From Leucobacter weissii (GTDB taxonomy: Bacteria > Actinomycetota > Actinomycetes > Actinomycetales > Microbacteriaceae): 64,000 bases of DNA. The stretch lies in contig NZ_JAGDYM010000007.1 of the NCBI RefSeq assembly GCF_017565745.1, positions 186,001-250,000 of the forward strand. Reading direction: 5' to 3'. The notes under the pieces are model-generated. The model searched no databases, was not told where the DNA came from, and saw only the letters and a program-made list of their open reading frames with translations. Positions 25,206 to 33,723 of the stretch are shown piece by piece. Every line of letters starts with the position of its first letter. Within the stretch, counting starts at the first letter, position 1. The position numbers and the translations under genes are program-made.

Positions 25206-25768
25206 CGCCACTGCTCCATTCGAACGATGAGGTACTTCCGGGCTCGGGCGAGCTGTCCCCGCACCGTCGGCAGGGGGAGGTCGAGCTCCTCGGAGATCTC
25301 CTCGTAGCGGTAGCCGCCGATCTCCCGCAGCACCCAGCACTCCCGCTGGGTGTCGGGGAGCTCCTGCAGAGCGGCGCCCAGCGCTGCGACGCCGGCCCGG
25401 GCCTCGACGCGCTCGGGCGGGGCGACGTGCTCCGGCGCCGGAGGGTCGACCTCCGCGATGTCGGCGTGCGCCCGGGATGCCCGGATCCGGTCGATGGCCT
25501 TGCGGCCGGTGATCCGCATCAGCCAGGCCTTCACGCGGTCCAGGTCCTCCAGCTTCGGCAGCCGGTCCCACGCGGCGATGCAGGCGTCCTGCACCACATC
25601 GTCGACCTCGGCCGTTCCGGGAAGGATCCGGCGGGCGTACGCGCGCATCATCGGCGCGTAGCGGCGCACGAGCACCCCGAACGCATGCGTGTCTCCGTCC
25701 GCGGCGCGGCCGGCCAGGATCCGGTCGTCGGCGTCCGCGAGCGAGCCGCTCGGGCGATCAGCGTCCAT
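25202..25768 (-). CDS. ECF-type RNA polymerase sigma factor
   Basis: 188-residue alternative sigma factor. Region 2 is at about 25-95, with YARRILPGTAEVDDVVQDACIAAW. Region 4 is at about 125-185, with LPDTQRECWVLREIGGYRYEEISEELDLPLPTVRGQLARARK forming the helix-turn-helix. It is the first gene of a three-gene operon with two Asp23-type proteins, each joined by ATGA overlaps. Location next to the AmaP/Asp23 cluster suggests it controls envelope-stress genes. No conserved promoter pair for autoregulation could be assigned. Confidence 0.92.
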   Translation of the reverse strand: MDADRPSGSLADADDRILAGRAADGDTHAFGVLVRRYAPMMRAYARRILPGTAEVDDVVQDACIAAWDRLPKLEDLDRVKAWLMRITGRKAIDRIRASRAHADIAEVDPPAPEHVAPPERVEARAGVAALGAALQELPDTQRECWVLREIGGYRYEEISEELDLPLPTVRGQLARARKYLIVRMEQWR

Positions 25769-25958
25769 GCCTCATCCCTCCCCGTGAGAGGAGTCCTTCC
25801 CGGCGGGAGTCCCCGGAAGGCTCCGGTGCCTCCGATGCCTTCATCCTCTCCGACCTCGCTCGGTCGGCGTCCCGCTCTTGTGCCATCCCTGCAGATCCGG
25901 CCGCGTCTCCCGGCGGTCCATCCGTAGATGAGCGACACCGCGAGGCGCTCGCCGGCTG

Positions 25959-25991
25959 CGGCGGAGCGGGCCTCGGCAGCCCGCTCCGCCG
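25959..25991 (-). terminator. Hairpin terminator after csbD
   Basis: Perfect 13-base inverted repeat CGGCGGAGCGGGC (25959-25971) and GCCCGCTCCGCCG (25979-25991), starting six bases beyond the csbD stop on the minus strand. It separates csbD from the sigma-factor operon. Confidence 0.7.
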
Positions 25992-25997
25992 ACCGGA

Positions 25998-26171
25998 TCA
26001 CTTCTTGAAGACGTCCTTGACGTCCTCCACCGTCTCCTTGGCCTGGCCCTTGGCCTGGTCCGCCTTGCCCTCGGCGACGAGCTTGTCGTCGTCGGTCAGC
26101 TTGCCGACGGTCTCCTTCGCCTGACCGGCGACCTTGTCCGCGGCGGCCTTGATCTTGTCTCCTGCACTCAT
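25998..26171 (-). CDS. CsbD family stress protein
   Basis: 57-residue highly charged protein with the CsbD pattern of repeated AK-ETVGKLTDD and KGQAKETVEDVK segments, and no hydrophobic stretch. CsbD proteins are general stress proteins controlled by stress sigma factors in other bacteria; their molecular role is unknown. The ATG follows an AGAAAGGAA ribosome site. A terminator hairpin lies just after the stop. It sits between the envelope-stress cluster and the ECF sigma operon. Confidence 0.88.
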   Translation of the reverse strand: MSAGDKIKAAADKVAGQAKETVGKLTDDDKLVAEGKADQAKGQAKETVEDVKDVFKK

Positions 26172-26257
26172 GATGCGCGTTCCTTTCTTCTCTTCTCATC
26201 TCTGCGGGCCCCGGGTTTCGGGAATCCGCTCCACGGCGGAGGGGTGCTCCGTCCGAG

Positions 26258-26473
26258 TCATTTGCCGAGCAGGGCCTTGCGCGTCTGCTCGATCGACTTG
26301 CGCGCGCGCTTCGCCAGCCGTCGCCGCGATCTCTTCGCGTCCGGGCTCGTCCAGAGGCGTTCGAGCTGGTGCCGCAGGTCCTCGTAGTTCCTGCCGCGGG
26401 ACTTCGCCGATTCGACGCCGACCAGGTAGGCGGCGACGGCGATCACCCCGAGGATCAACAGGTTCTTCCGCAT
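26258..26473 (-). CDS. Small single-span membrane protein with basic tail
   Basis: 71-residue protein: MRKN start, one membrane segment at about 5-20 (LLILGVIAVAAYLVGV), then a strongly basic region (SRRRLAKRARKS near 49-60). It resembles YtxH-like stress membrane proteins in layout only. The ATG is preceded by AAGAGGAG. It lies 65 bases after the stop of the AmaP-like gene, on the same strand, and may be the last gene of that operon. Function unknown. Confidence 0.72.
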   Translation of the reverse strand: MRKNLLILGVIAVAAYLVGVESAKSRGRNYEDLRHQLERLWTSPDAKRSRRRLAKRARKSIEQTRKALLGK

Positions 26474-26538
26474 GTCATCACTCCTCTTCCGTTCTTCTTC
26501 GTCCTCATACTGGTGTCCCGGTCCTCCGGGGAGGTCCG

Positions 26539-27156
26539 CTAGCGCACTCGCGCCTGATCCGCGGCCAGGCGAGAGCGCACACCGGACCGGATCGACACGC
26601 AGCTCGGTATCTCGCGGCCGGTGAGCACGGCGAGGTTGTCGAGCAAGCGGGCCACCGTCTCCGCGAGATCCGACGGCGAGGCGTTCTGCCGCGGCGTCAC
26701 GCGCACGTGCAGCACGTCCGCGCCCCGCACCCGGTGCGCGCTCACCCGCGAGGAGAGGACCTCGTCGTGCTCCGCGAGCGCGTGGGTGATCGCATCGGCG
26801 ACGAATCCCTGCCGGATGGTCACCGGCCCCTGGGCGCCTTCGCCGGACTCCGCGCGGATCACCACCCCGCTCCGGCCGCCGCCGAGCCTCGCGATCACGA
26901 CCACGGCGATCAGCACGATCAGGAGCAGCAGCGCGAGCAGCGCCACGGCGAACCAGCTCGCCGCGGTCGACTCGGAGATCCTCGTGGCCCGATCGGCGTC
27001 GAGCATCCACGTCGCGGCCGACGAGAGCCCGGATTCCCAGATCTCGCCGGCGGGCGGCCAGAGGCTCGCCACGACCGCGGATCCGCCGACGACCACGAGC
27101 ACGAGGCCGGCGACGAGGAGGACGGTGCGGTTCACCCCTCGGTTCGTCGCGTTCAC
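26539..27156 (-). CDS. amaP: AmaP-like alkaline-shock membrane anchor
   Basis: 205-residue membrane protein with two hydrophobic segments (about 10-33 and 63-88) and a cytoplasmic C-terminal domain (about 95-205) that folds like Asp23 proteins. In staphylococci AmaP anchors Asp23 at the membrane together with a DUF2273 protein; the same partners are encoded upstream here. The GTG start overlaps the stop of the preceding gene by four bases (GTGA). Assignment rests on layout and neighbours more than on strong motifs. Confidence 0.72.
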   Translation of the reverse strand: MNATNRGVNRTVLLVAGLVLVVVGGSAVVASLWPPAGEIWESGLSSAATWMLDADRATRISESTAASWFAVALLALLLLIVLIAVVVIARLGGGRSGVVIRAESGEGAQGPVTIRQGFVADAITHALAEHDEVLSSRVSAHRVRGADVLHVRVTPRQNASPSDLAETVARLLDNLAVLTGREIPSCVSIRSGVRSRLAADQARVR

Positions 27157-27734
27157 GGCGCCGCTCCCGTCTCGGGGCGGGGCCTCACCCGCGCCCGCAC
27201 CGCGAGCCGCGGGGAGAGATCGTGGGCCGCGAGCGACGCCTCGGCGGCGGCGCGCACCCCGGAGGGGTCGAGGATCTGACCGGGCTCCGGGCGCACGGTG
27301 ACGTCGGCGGCCCGGTGGCCGATCCCCACGACCACGCCGCCGGGGGAGAGATCGAACTCCCGCCGCACCTGCTCCGCGACCGCCGAGGCGATCACGCCGT
27401 TGTCGACGACGACCGCGTGCGAGGAGACCTCCATCCGATGCCTGGCCAGCCGGCCGGGGGCCACCGCGAACCAGAGCAGGCCGATCCCCGCGGCGGCGAG
27501 GAGCGCCCCGGCGGCGGCGGCGGGCGCCGGCTGCAGCTCGGGCAGCTCTGCGAGCCATCCGAGTGCCGACCCGGGCGACCACAGCAGGGGCGCCGCGCCC
27601 AGCAGACGTCGCACGATCTCGATGCCCGCGAGGACCGCGGCGGCGGCGGCCACGATCAGCACGATCACGGTCGCGACCGTGCGCGGAGAGTGGGTCTCTC
27701 GGCGCACCACCCGTTTCAGCACCGCATCCGTCAT
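27153..27734 (-). CDS. DUF6286-type membrane protein of the Asp23 cluster
   Basis: 193-residue protein with two membrane segments (about 20-45 and 70-90) and a cytoplasmic domain from about 105 (VVDNGVIASAVAEQVRREF, then GGVVVGIGHRAADVTV). The domain follows the strand-helix rhythm of Asp23-like modules. Actinobacterial Asp23 clusters commonly carry such a gene, annotated as DUF6286. Its ATG starts right after the stop codon of the upstream gene and its stop overlaps the amaP start. The exact domain name is from memory and moderately sure. Confidence 0.62.
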   Translation of the reverse strand: MTDAVLKRVVRRETHSPRTVATVIVLIVAAAAAVLAGIEIVRRLLGAAPLLWSPGSALGWLAELPELQPAPAAAAGALLAAAGIGLLWFAVAPGRLARHRMEVSSHAVVVDNGVIASAVAEQVRREFDLSPGGVVVGIGHRAADVTVRPEPGQILDPSGVRAAAEASLAAHDLSPRLAVRARVRPRPETGAAP

Positions 27735-28121
27735 CTATCTCACCCTCTTTCGCTCGGGAGCGACCGCTCCCGTCACGGTCACGGAGACCCGGCTGATCCG
27801 GCGGCCCGTCAGCCGGGCGAGATCCTCGGCGAGGGCGCCCTGCACCCCGCGTATCCGCTCGAGGATCGGCGTCTCCGTGCGGATCGCCTCGGTATCGCCC
27901 AGGTCCGGGATCGGGAGCCTCGCGGCGATCCGCACGGCCAGGCCGCCGCTCCACTCCGCGACCTGCACCTCGGCGTCGCGTCGCGGGATCCCGACGGCCG
28001 ATGCCGAGGCCTCCCGGACGACCTTCTCGATCACCCGCTCGTGCACCCGGATGCAGCCGCGCGCCTCCGGCGGGCTCGCGGGGTCCGCGAGCGCCGGGGA
28101 ACCGACGGTCGCCGCGCTCAT
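27735..28121 (-). CDS. Asp23/Gls24-like protein
   Basis: 128-residue soluble protein. IRVHERVIEKVVREAS followed by two long amphipathic strands (VQVAEWSGGLAVRIAARLPIP) and RRISRVSVTVTG at the C-terminus fits an Asp23/Gls24 domain. Start overlaps the stop of the DUF2273 gene (ATGA). Part of a tightly packed five-gene run, so co-expressed. A second, diverged copy of the domain beside the canonical one at 28306 suggests hetero-oligomers at the membrane. Confidence 0.65.
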   Translation of the reverse strand: MSAATVGSPALADPASPPEARGCIRVHERVIEKVVREASASAVGIPRRDAEVQVAEWSGGLAVRIAARLPIPDLGDTEAIRTETPILERIRGVQGALAEDLARLTGRRISRVSVTVTGAVAPERKRVR

Positions 28122-28309
28122 GACGACGTGCGCCGGCCGGTGAACGCGCCCGCGAGGGCGCGCAGATCGAGACGTCCGGAGACGACGCGGCCCGTGAGCG
28201 CGCCGATCCCCATGAGCAGCGCCACGAGGAGGAAGCCCCAGAACCCGAAGATCAGCGCTGCGAACGCCAGGGTCGCGCCGACGAGCGCGCCGACGACGGT
28301 GGAGCTCAT
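28118..28309 (-). CDS. DUF2273-like small membrane protein
   Basis: 63-residue protein with two adjacent membrane segments (about 3-20 and 21-38) and a basic tail GRRTSS. Proteins of this size and layout (DUF2273) are encoded next to Asp23 and AmaP in Gram-positive bacteria. The start overlaps the asp23 stop by four bases, and the stop overlaps the next start, so it is translated as part of the operon. Confidence 0.72.
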   Translation of the reverse strand: MSSTVVGALVGATLAFAALIFGFWGFLLVALLMGIGALTGRVVSGRLDLRALAGAFTGRRTSS

Positions 28310-28812
28310 GATACGCGGGGCTCGGCGTCGTCGTCGGCGTCCTCGCTGGGGAGGCGCACGTCGTCGACGTCCACGTTGACCTCCACCACCTGGAGACCGA
28401 CCAACCGCGTGATCGCGTCGGCGACCGCCGTGCGCACCTGATCAGCGACGTCCTGGATCGGCGTCGGGTAGTCCACGACGATGGTGATGTCCGCCGCCGC
28501 CTGGGTCTCTCCGACCTCGACCTTCACGCCCTGCGCCAGATCCTTCGCGTTGACCGCGTCGCGGATCGCGCCGAGCGCCCGTGCTCCGCCCCCGCCGAGG
28601 GCGTGCACGCCGGGGACCTCGCGAGCGGCGATCCCCGCGATCTTCGCGACGACGCCCTCCGCGATCGTCGTGCGACCGGCCGAGTCGGCCTCCGCGGCGG
28701 GCCGCGGCGCCGCGGGAGCGCGATCGACCCGCGATGTCGCCGCGAGCGGCTTGGCCGGTTTCGGCGCCGTCGTCTCGGGCGCAGCCGTCGTGTCCGTGTC
28801 AGTCGTAGCCAT
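28306..28812 (-). CDS. Asp23/Gls24 family envelope stress response protein
   Basis: 168-residue soluble protein: an Ala/Pro/Thr-rich N-terminal tail (1-50) and an Asp23 domain (about 50-155) with TTIAEGVVAKIAGIAAREVPGV, ADITIVVDYPTPIQDVADQVR and LQVVEVNVDVDDV. The ATG at 28812 is chosen because GGAGGTG lies seven bases upstream; another ATG 21 bases earlier has no such site. It is the first gene of the minus-strand operon Asp23, DUF2273, Asp23-like, DUF6286, AmaP. Such proteins form filaments or sheets under the membrane and respond to cell-wall stress in other Gram-positives. Confidence 0.88.
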   Translation of the reverse strand: MATTDTDTTAAPETTAPKPAKPLAATSRVDRAPAAPRPAAEADSAGRTTIAEGVVAKIAGIAAREVPGVHALGGGGARALGAIRDAVNAKDLAQGVKVEVGETQAAADITIVVDYPTPIQDVADQVRTAVADAITRLVGLQVVEVNVDVDDVRLPSEDADDDAEPRVS

Positions 28813-29055
28813 CTGAGCCACCTCCAGTGTCATCGGCGCGAGCTCTCCGGTCGCGCCGTCCGAACGAGCGGAGAAGACCGCTCTGCCTATGAGACGGTCC
28901 GCGCCGGGGAAACGTCACAAATCTCTTCGCGACGCCTTCGCTCCTGGATACCCGACGGCCTCGACGCCCGCTCCCGGGGGGCTGTTAGGCTGCTGGCAGG
29001 ATCATTCAGCGATCGAGGCGCGGCCCGGATCCATGGCCCGTTCTGGAGGTGGCCG

Positions 29056-30189
29056 ATGGACGCGAGAGACGGCTCGTACGAGGACCAGTTCCACGCGAAG
29101 TACCGCGAGCAGGCCGAGAAGATCGGGCGCTTCAACCTGGCCGTGTTCGGCAAGACCGGCGTCGGCAAGTCGACGCTGATCAACGCCGTCTTCGGCGACG
29201 AGGTCGCCGCGACCGGCATCGGCGAGCCCGTCACGATGGACGAGCACCTCTATCTGCACCGCTCGGGGTTCTTCGGCCTCCTCGACACTCGGGGTCTCGA
29301 GATCGGCGTCGACACCGAGACCCTCATCGGAGAGCTCGGCCGGTACGTGGAACGGATGCGACGGCAGCCGCTCTCTGAGCAGATCCACGCGGCCTGGTAC
29401 TGCGTGCGCGCCACCGACCGGCGCTTCGAGGACACCGAGGCGGAGTTCGTCCGCCGCCTGCACGAGCTCGGCCTGCCGGTCATCGTCGTGCTGACGCAGG
29501 TGCCGTCGCGGAACGCCCGGTACCACGCCGACGCCCTCGCCATGTTCGAGCACATCGCCGGGCTCGGGCTGCCCATCGAGGGCGGGCGGCCCATCCTGGT
29601 GATGGCGCAGGGCGACGACTTCACCGGCCAGATCCAGCACGGCGTGAAGGATCTCCTCGATGCCACCTTTCGCGCTGCTCCGGAGGGGGTGAGCAGCGCG
29701 CTCGCGGCCGCGCAGAAGATCGACCTGGATCGGAAGTGGAAGGAGGCGCAGGCCGCCATCACGACCGCCGGGACGGCCGCCGCCGCGGTGGGCGCGATCC
29801 CGATCCCCGTCGCCGACGCGGCCCTGCTCGTCCCGATCCAGCTCGGGCTCATGGGCTCGGTCTCGGCGATCTACGGGATCCGGCCGGAACTCGCCTCGGT
29901 GGCCGCGATCGCGGCGGCGACGGTGGCCACGACGGCCGGCCGCGGCACCGTGGTGGGGCTGCTCAAGCTGATCCCCGGCGCCGGCATCGTGGTCGGAGGG
30001 GCCGTCAGCGCCGCCACCGCCAGCACGTTCACGCTCGCCATCGGCTACGCCTGGGCCACGGTGTGCAGCCAGCTCACCCAGGGCCGGCTCAAGGGAGTCG
30101 ACGGCGCGCTCGACGACGGCGCCGTGCGGAAGCTGTTCAGATCCGAGGTCATGGCCTGGTTCACCAGGCTGCGGGGCGGCGGGAAGTAG
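29056..30189 (+). CDS. Membrane-associated GTPase with C-terminal DUF697-like hairpin
   Basis: 377-residue protein. The P-loop is GKTGVGKST at 32-40, the G3 motif DTRG at 77-80. The usual G4 motif (N/T-K-x-D) is replaced by TQVPSR near 147-152. A C-terminal membrane part (about 240-345) has several hydrophobic stretches rich in alanine and glycine with paired helices, as in DUF697/YcjF-like proteins. ATG with GGAGGT upstream; longer frames run through the divergent promoter region. It is divergent from the Asp23 operon and may share stress regulation. Role unknown; membrane remodelling is only a guess. Confidence 0.8.
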   Translation: MDARDGSYEDQFHAKYREQAEKIGRFNLAVFGKTGVGKSTLINAVFGDEVAATGIGEPVTMDEHLYLHRSGFFGLLDTRGLEIGVDTETLIGELGRYVERMRRQPLSEQIHAAWYCVRATDRRFEDTEAEFVRRLHELGLPVIVVLTQVPSRNARYHADALAMFEHIAGLGLPIEGGRPILVMAQGDDFTGQIQHGVKDLLDATFRAAPEGVSSALAAAQKIDLDRKWKEAQAAITTAGTAAAAVGAIPIPVADAALLVPIQLGLMGSVSAIYGIRPELASVAAIAAATVATTAGRGTVVGLLKLIPGAGIVVGGAVSAATASTFTLAIGYAWATVCSQLTQGRLKGVDGALDDGAVRKLFRSEVMAWFTRLRGGGK

Positions 30190-30194
30190 GGCGC

Positions 30195-30872
30195 TCAGAA
30201 CATCCGGGACCGGGTCAGCAGAGCGAGCAGCTTCTCCTGATCGAAGCGGAAGGTGGGCGCCGCCAGCGACAGCGCGGCGAGCTCGAGACCCGGCAGCCTG
30301 ACGGGCACGGCGATCGTGGTCATGCCCACGAGGAACTCGTCCGAGACCACCGCGTATCCCTGGCGTCGGATACCGGCGAGATCCTCGTCCGGAGGCGTCC
30401 GCCGATCGTCTGCGAAGGCGCGCAGCACGCCTCCCGACGCCGAGGAGTGCGCGGGCATCGTGCGACCCGCGGCCAGATCGGTCATGAGCGAGCTGTCGAT
30501 CGTGGTCCGATAGAGGATGAAGATATCGTCGCCGCGCAGGACGGACAGGCTGGCGGTCTCGCCGGAGCGCGCCGCGAGCCCCGCCACGCGGACGGCCACC
30601 TGCGGCCCGATGCCGCCCTGCTGCAGGGCCGAAGACCCGAGGGTGATCGTCTCGAGCGACACCTGATAGCCGCCGTTGGCGTTCTGCGTGGCGTAGCCGC
30701 CCTCGACCAGCGTGCGGAGCTGCTGGTGGACCGAGCCCTTCGGCTGGGCCGACAGCTCGGCGAGGGCGCTGAGCGACATCGGCGTCGACTGCCCGGCGAG
30801 CAGCCGCAGCAGCTGCAGGCATTTCAGCGACGAGGTGAGGATCCTCGTTCTCGCGTCTCCGCTGTCGGCCAT
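30195..30872 (-). CDS. IclR-family transcriptional regulator
   Basis: 225-residue regulator with an N-terminal winged helix (about 15-70, LSALAELSAQPKGSVHQQLRTLVEGGY) and an IclR effector domain (about 80-220). It is divergent from the permease-hydrolase cluster starting at 31107 and ends six bases after the convergent GTPase gene. The N-terminal ATG at 30872 is followed by a normal IclR start; an upstream extension is out of keeping with the family. The likely role is control of the heterocycle-utilisation genes in response to substrate or an intermediate. Confidence 0.85.
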   Translation of the reverse strand: MADSGDARTRILTSSLKCLQLLRLLAGQSTPMSLSALAELSAQPKGSVHQQLRTLVEGGYATQNANGGYQVSLETITLGSSALQQGGIGPQVAVRVAGLAARSGETASLSVLRGDDIFILYRTTIDSSLMTDLAAGRTMPAHSSASGGVLRAFADDRRTPPDEDLAGIRRQGYAVVSDEFLVGMTTIAVPVRLPGLELAALSLAAPTFRFDQEKLLALLTRSRMF

Positions 30873-31106
30873 GCTCCGAGTATCGCAGACGACCCGGCGG
30901 CGACGGTGGGCGCGGCCGCGGTCGGAGGGCGCGCGGTTCGGCATGCCCGAACCGCGTGCGGCGCAGGGCGGACGCCGTCCGGTATGCGGACGGGACCGTG
31001 CGCCCCCGCCGGATGTTCGCCACCGGTCCCGCACGGGCGGGCCCCGGCTGGCTAGAGTTCTCGTCCAACGGGGTCATCATCGCCCCCGCCGACCAAAGGA
31101 GTCCGC

Positions 31107-32468
31107 ATGGCCAACGACGCCCATCCAGATCTTCACCGCAGCGACCGCGCAGACGACTTCGCTTCGGTCCGCGTCCCGCTCGCCGAACGGCGCGGGCACT
31201 CGTCCATCTTCATGATCCTGTTCGGGATCGTGACCGCCTTCTTCTTCCTGGCCACGGGAGGCTCCTACTTCACCGCCTACGGCGCCTGGGCCACCTGGCT
31301 CGGACTCGCCATCGGCTTCGTGGTCCTCGTGCTTCTCGCGGTGGTCGTCTCGCGCGCCGCATCGAGCGAGGGGCTCACCGCCGAACTCATCACCCGCGCC
31401 TGCGGCTTCGGCTACGCGGGCACCATCCTCACCTCGTTGATCTACGCGGTGACGTTCATCTTCTACACCGCGATCGAGGGGCAGATCCTCGCCGACGCCG
31501 CGGCGCATCTGATCCCGCTCCCCCCGATCGTCTGGTACATCATCGCCGGGCTCATCTTCATCCCGCTGCTCTGGAAGGGGACCACCCAGCTGACCTGGCT
31601 CATGTGGCTGACGATCCCCGTCTACGTCATCCTCATCACCGTCGCGATCGTGCGGGCACTCGGACTCAACGGCGGGTTCCCCACCCAGATCTTCACCGCC
31701 GAGGCCCCGGGCGGGATGGCGGCGGGCATCGCGCTCTCGGGCGTGCTCGCGGGACTCGCCGGCACCATCGGCCTCAACCCCATCGAGGCCGCCGACTACA
31801 ACCGCTACATCCACCCCGACAAGTTCCGGCGATCCTTCTGGATCTCCCTCGTGCTGCCCTACGCGCTGATGTTCTTCTTCGCGATGCCGCTCGGCATGTT
31901 CTTCGCCGCGGCCACCGGGGACAGCAACCCGGCCTCCATGTTCGCAGCCCTGCTGGGGCCCCTGCTCGCGGTGCTGCTCGCGTGGATCTCGCAGATCCGC
32001 ATCAATCTCACCAACATCCATCTGGGATCCATCGCGCTCACCAGCGTGAGCAACCGCGTCCGTCACTCCGAGCACGCCCGCAAGATCTGGACGACCGTGA
32101 TCTGCATCGCCGCGATCCCGCTGATGGCCATCGACATCGTGCAGTACATCCTGCCGTTCCTCGCCTTCAACGGCGTCTTCCTGCTGGCCTGGGTGGGATG
32201 CGTGGTGTCGGATCTCCTGATCGTCCGGAGACTGCTCGGCATCGTGCCGCGCGAACTGGTCTTCGAGCGCGAGCGCGTGCGTTCGATCAACCCCGTGGGG
32301 CCGACCGCCCTGGTGACCGCCGTGGTGATCGGCTCGGTGCTGCTGTTCGCGCCCGGCCTCGGACCGGTCAGCAGTTTCGCCGCCTATATCGGGTTCGGGG
32401 TGGCCGTCGTCGTCCAGGCGGTCATGGCTCGCGCGACCAACGGCAAATACTACGTGAAGGGAGCATGA
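31107..32468 (+). CDS. NCS1-family purine/pyrimidine-type permease
   Basis: 453-residue inner-membrane transporter with about 12 hydrophobic segments. The nucleobase:cation symporter-1 (CodB-like) character shows in AFFFLATGGSYFTAYGAW near the start, GLNPIEAADYNRYIHPDKFRR around residue 230, and the even spacing of helices. Cargo is probably a nucleobase or related N-heterocycle. ATG preceded by AAAGGAG. It heads a four-gene unit with a cysteine hydrolase, a PF06684 protein and an amidohydrolase; the next start overlaps or abuts its stop. Confidence 0.88.
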   Translation: MANDAHPDLHRSDRADDFASVRVPLAERRGHSSIFMILFGIVTAFFFLATGGSYFTAYGAWATWLGLAIGFVVLVLLAVVVSRAASSEGLTAELITRACGFGYAGTILTSLIYAVTFIFYTAIEGQILADAAAHLIPLPPIVWYIIAGLIFIPLLWKGTTQLTWLMWLTIPVYVILITVAIVRALGLNGGFPTQIFTAEAPGGMAAGIALSGVLAGLAGTIGLNPIEAADYNRYIHPDKFRRSFWISLVLPYALMFFFAMPLGMFFAAATGDSNPASMFAALLGPLLAVLLAWISQIRINLTNIHLGSIALTSVSNRVRHSEHARKIWTTVICIAAIPLMAIDIVQYILPFLAFNGVFLLAWVGCVVSDLLIVRRLLGIVPRELVFERERVRSINPVGPTALVTAVVIGSVLLFAPGLGPVSSFAAYIGFGVAVVVQAVMARATNGKYYVKGA

Positions 32469-32470
32469 TC

Positions 32471-33094
32471 ATGACGATCGCCCGACAACTCGACGGTTTC
32501 TCCGACAAGATGGCGCAGAAGGCCCCGCCGGAGATCGACCGTTCCGCCTTCGCGCTCGTGGTCGTCGACATGGTGCAGGCGTATCTCGACCCCGAGGGCG
32601 AGATGCCGGTCGCCGATCCGGAGCCCGTCATCGCCGCAGCGCTGCGCCTGATCGCGGCCGCCCGCGCGGCGGGCGGGCGGGTGATCTGGGTGCGGCCGGG
32701 CCACACCGAGGAGGCCGACGGGCTCTTCCGCATCCGGATCCCGCACGCGATCGGCGAGGACGGGGGTGCGCGGATCCACCCCGCCTTCGACCCCGCGGAC
32801 GACGAGAAGATCGTCAGGAAGCGCCGCTACTCGGCCTTCTTCGGCACCGACCTCGACCTCTATCTGCGCGAGCACGGCATCCGGTCGGTGCTGGTCTGCG
32901 GCGTGGCCCTGAACATCTGCGTCCGCAGCACCGTGCACGACGCGTTCTTCAACGGCTATGACGTGTTCGTCGTAGCAGACGCGTGCCAGGCCACGGGCCC
33001 GCGCGAGCACGAATCGTCGCTCTACGACATCGCGACCCACTTCGGAACCGTCCTCCCGCTGGACGAGACCGTCGGCCGCCTCGAACGAAACTGA
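32471..33094 (+). CDS. Isochorismatase-family cysteine hydrolase
   Basis: 207-residue hydrolase of the amide-cleaving cysteine hydrolase family. The triad is visible: D33 in VVVDMVQAY, a lysine in VRKRRYSAF near 118, and the nucleophile cysteine in GVALNICVRSTVHDAF near 150. Family members cleave maleamate, N-carbamoyl compounds, ureidoacrylate or biuret; which one applies here is unknown. The ATG at 32471 is preferred because AAGGGAG is seven bases upstream; the ATG at 32465 overlaps the permease stop but sits too close to that site. Confidence 0.88.
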   Translation: MTIARQLDGFSDKMAQKAPPEIDRSAFALVVVDMVQAYLDPEGEMPVADPEPVIAAALRLIAAARAAGGRVIWVRPGHTEEADGLFRIRIPHAIGEDGGARIHPAFDPADDEKIVRKRRYSAFFGTDLDLYLREHGIRSVLVCGVALNICVRSTVHDAFFNGYDVFVVADACQATGPREHESSLYDIATHFGTVLPLDETVGRLERN

Positions 33095-33114
33095 ACCAGG
33101 TCGGAGGAACACGC

Positions 33115-33723
33115 ATGCATCAGGAACTCACCCAGATCGTCACCGCCGCAGGCACGGTGCCGGTGCGGAAGACCGTCATCCATCTCGAGAGCGTCGTCGC
33201 GGACGGAGGGCGCGCCGTGGAGCGGCCCGTGCACCGCGCGGTGGTCGGCGCGGTGCTCCGGAACCCGTTCGCCGGAGTGGTCGACGACGAACTCGAGCTC
33301 CTGCAGGAAGCAGGGGGAGTCTTCGGCGAGTGGGCCATGACCGTGGCCGTGGGCCTGCTCCCCGGCGAGGTCAAGGCCTACGGCAAGGCCGGAGTGGTGG
33401 GGGAGAGCGGAGAGCTCGAGCACGTCGCCGCGCTGCTGCACCCGCGCTTCGGCGGGCCCACGCGTGAGATCGCCGGCGGGATCTCGATTCTGCCGAGCGT
33501 CAAGAAGCGCGGCGGCACCGGCTGCACGGTCGACATCCCGGTGCACCACAAGACCGCGATGAAGATTCGGGACTACTTCGACTCGGTGACGGTCAGCGTG
33601 GCCGACGCTCCGCTCTCCGACGAGCTCCTGCTGCTGCTCGCCGTGACGGACGGACCGCGCCCGCACCCCCGCATGGGCGGGCTGCGCGAGGCCGACGCGG
33701 TCGGAGAGGACGGCGTCAATTGA
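33115..33723 (+). CDS. Amino acid synthesis family protein (PF06684)
   Basis: 202-residue protein of the PF06684 family. Conserved marks: GGRAVERPVHRAVVGAVLRNPFAG near 36-60, GELEHVAALLHP, IPSVKKRGG, DIPVHHKTA and DGPRPHPRMGGL. Despite the family name, no reaction is established; genes of this family often sit beside heterocycle or amide degradation enzymes, as here. ATG with CGGAGGAA upstream. The stop overlaps the TTG start of the amidohydrolase gene by three bases (TTGA), showing coupled translation. Confidence 0.85.
   Translation: MHQELTQIVTAAGTVPVRKTVIHLESVVADGGRAVERPVHRAVVGAVLRNPFAGVVDDELELLQEAGGVFGEWAMTVAVGLLPGEVKAYGKAGVVGESGELEHVAALLHPRFGGPTREIAGGISILPSVKKRGGTGCTVDIPVHHKTAMKIRDYFDSVTVSVADAPLSDELLLLLAVTDGPRPHPRMGGLREADAVGEDGVN

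Noticed and set aside
32465-32470. ATG overlapping the permease stop as start of the cysteine hydrolase
   Set aside because: The AAGGGAG site is one base from this ATG, too close; the ATG six bases later has proper spacing.
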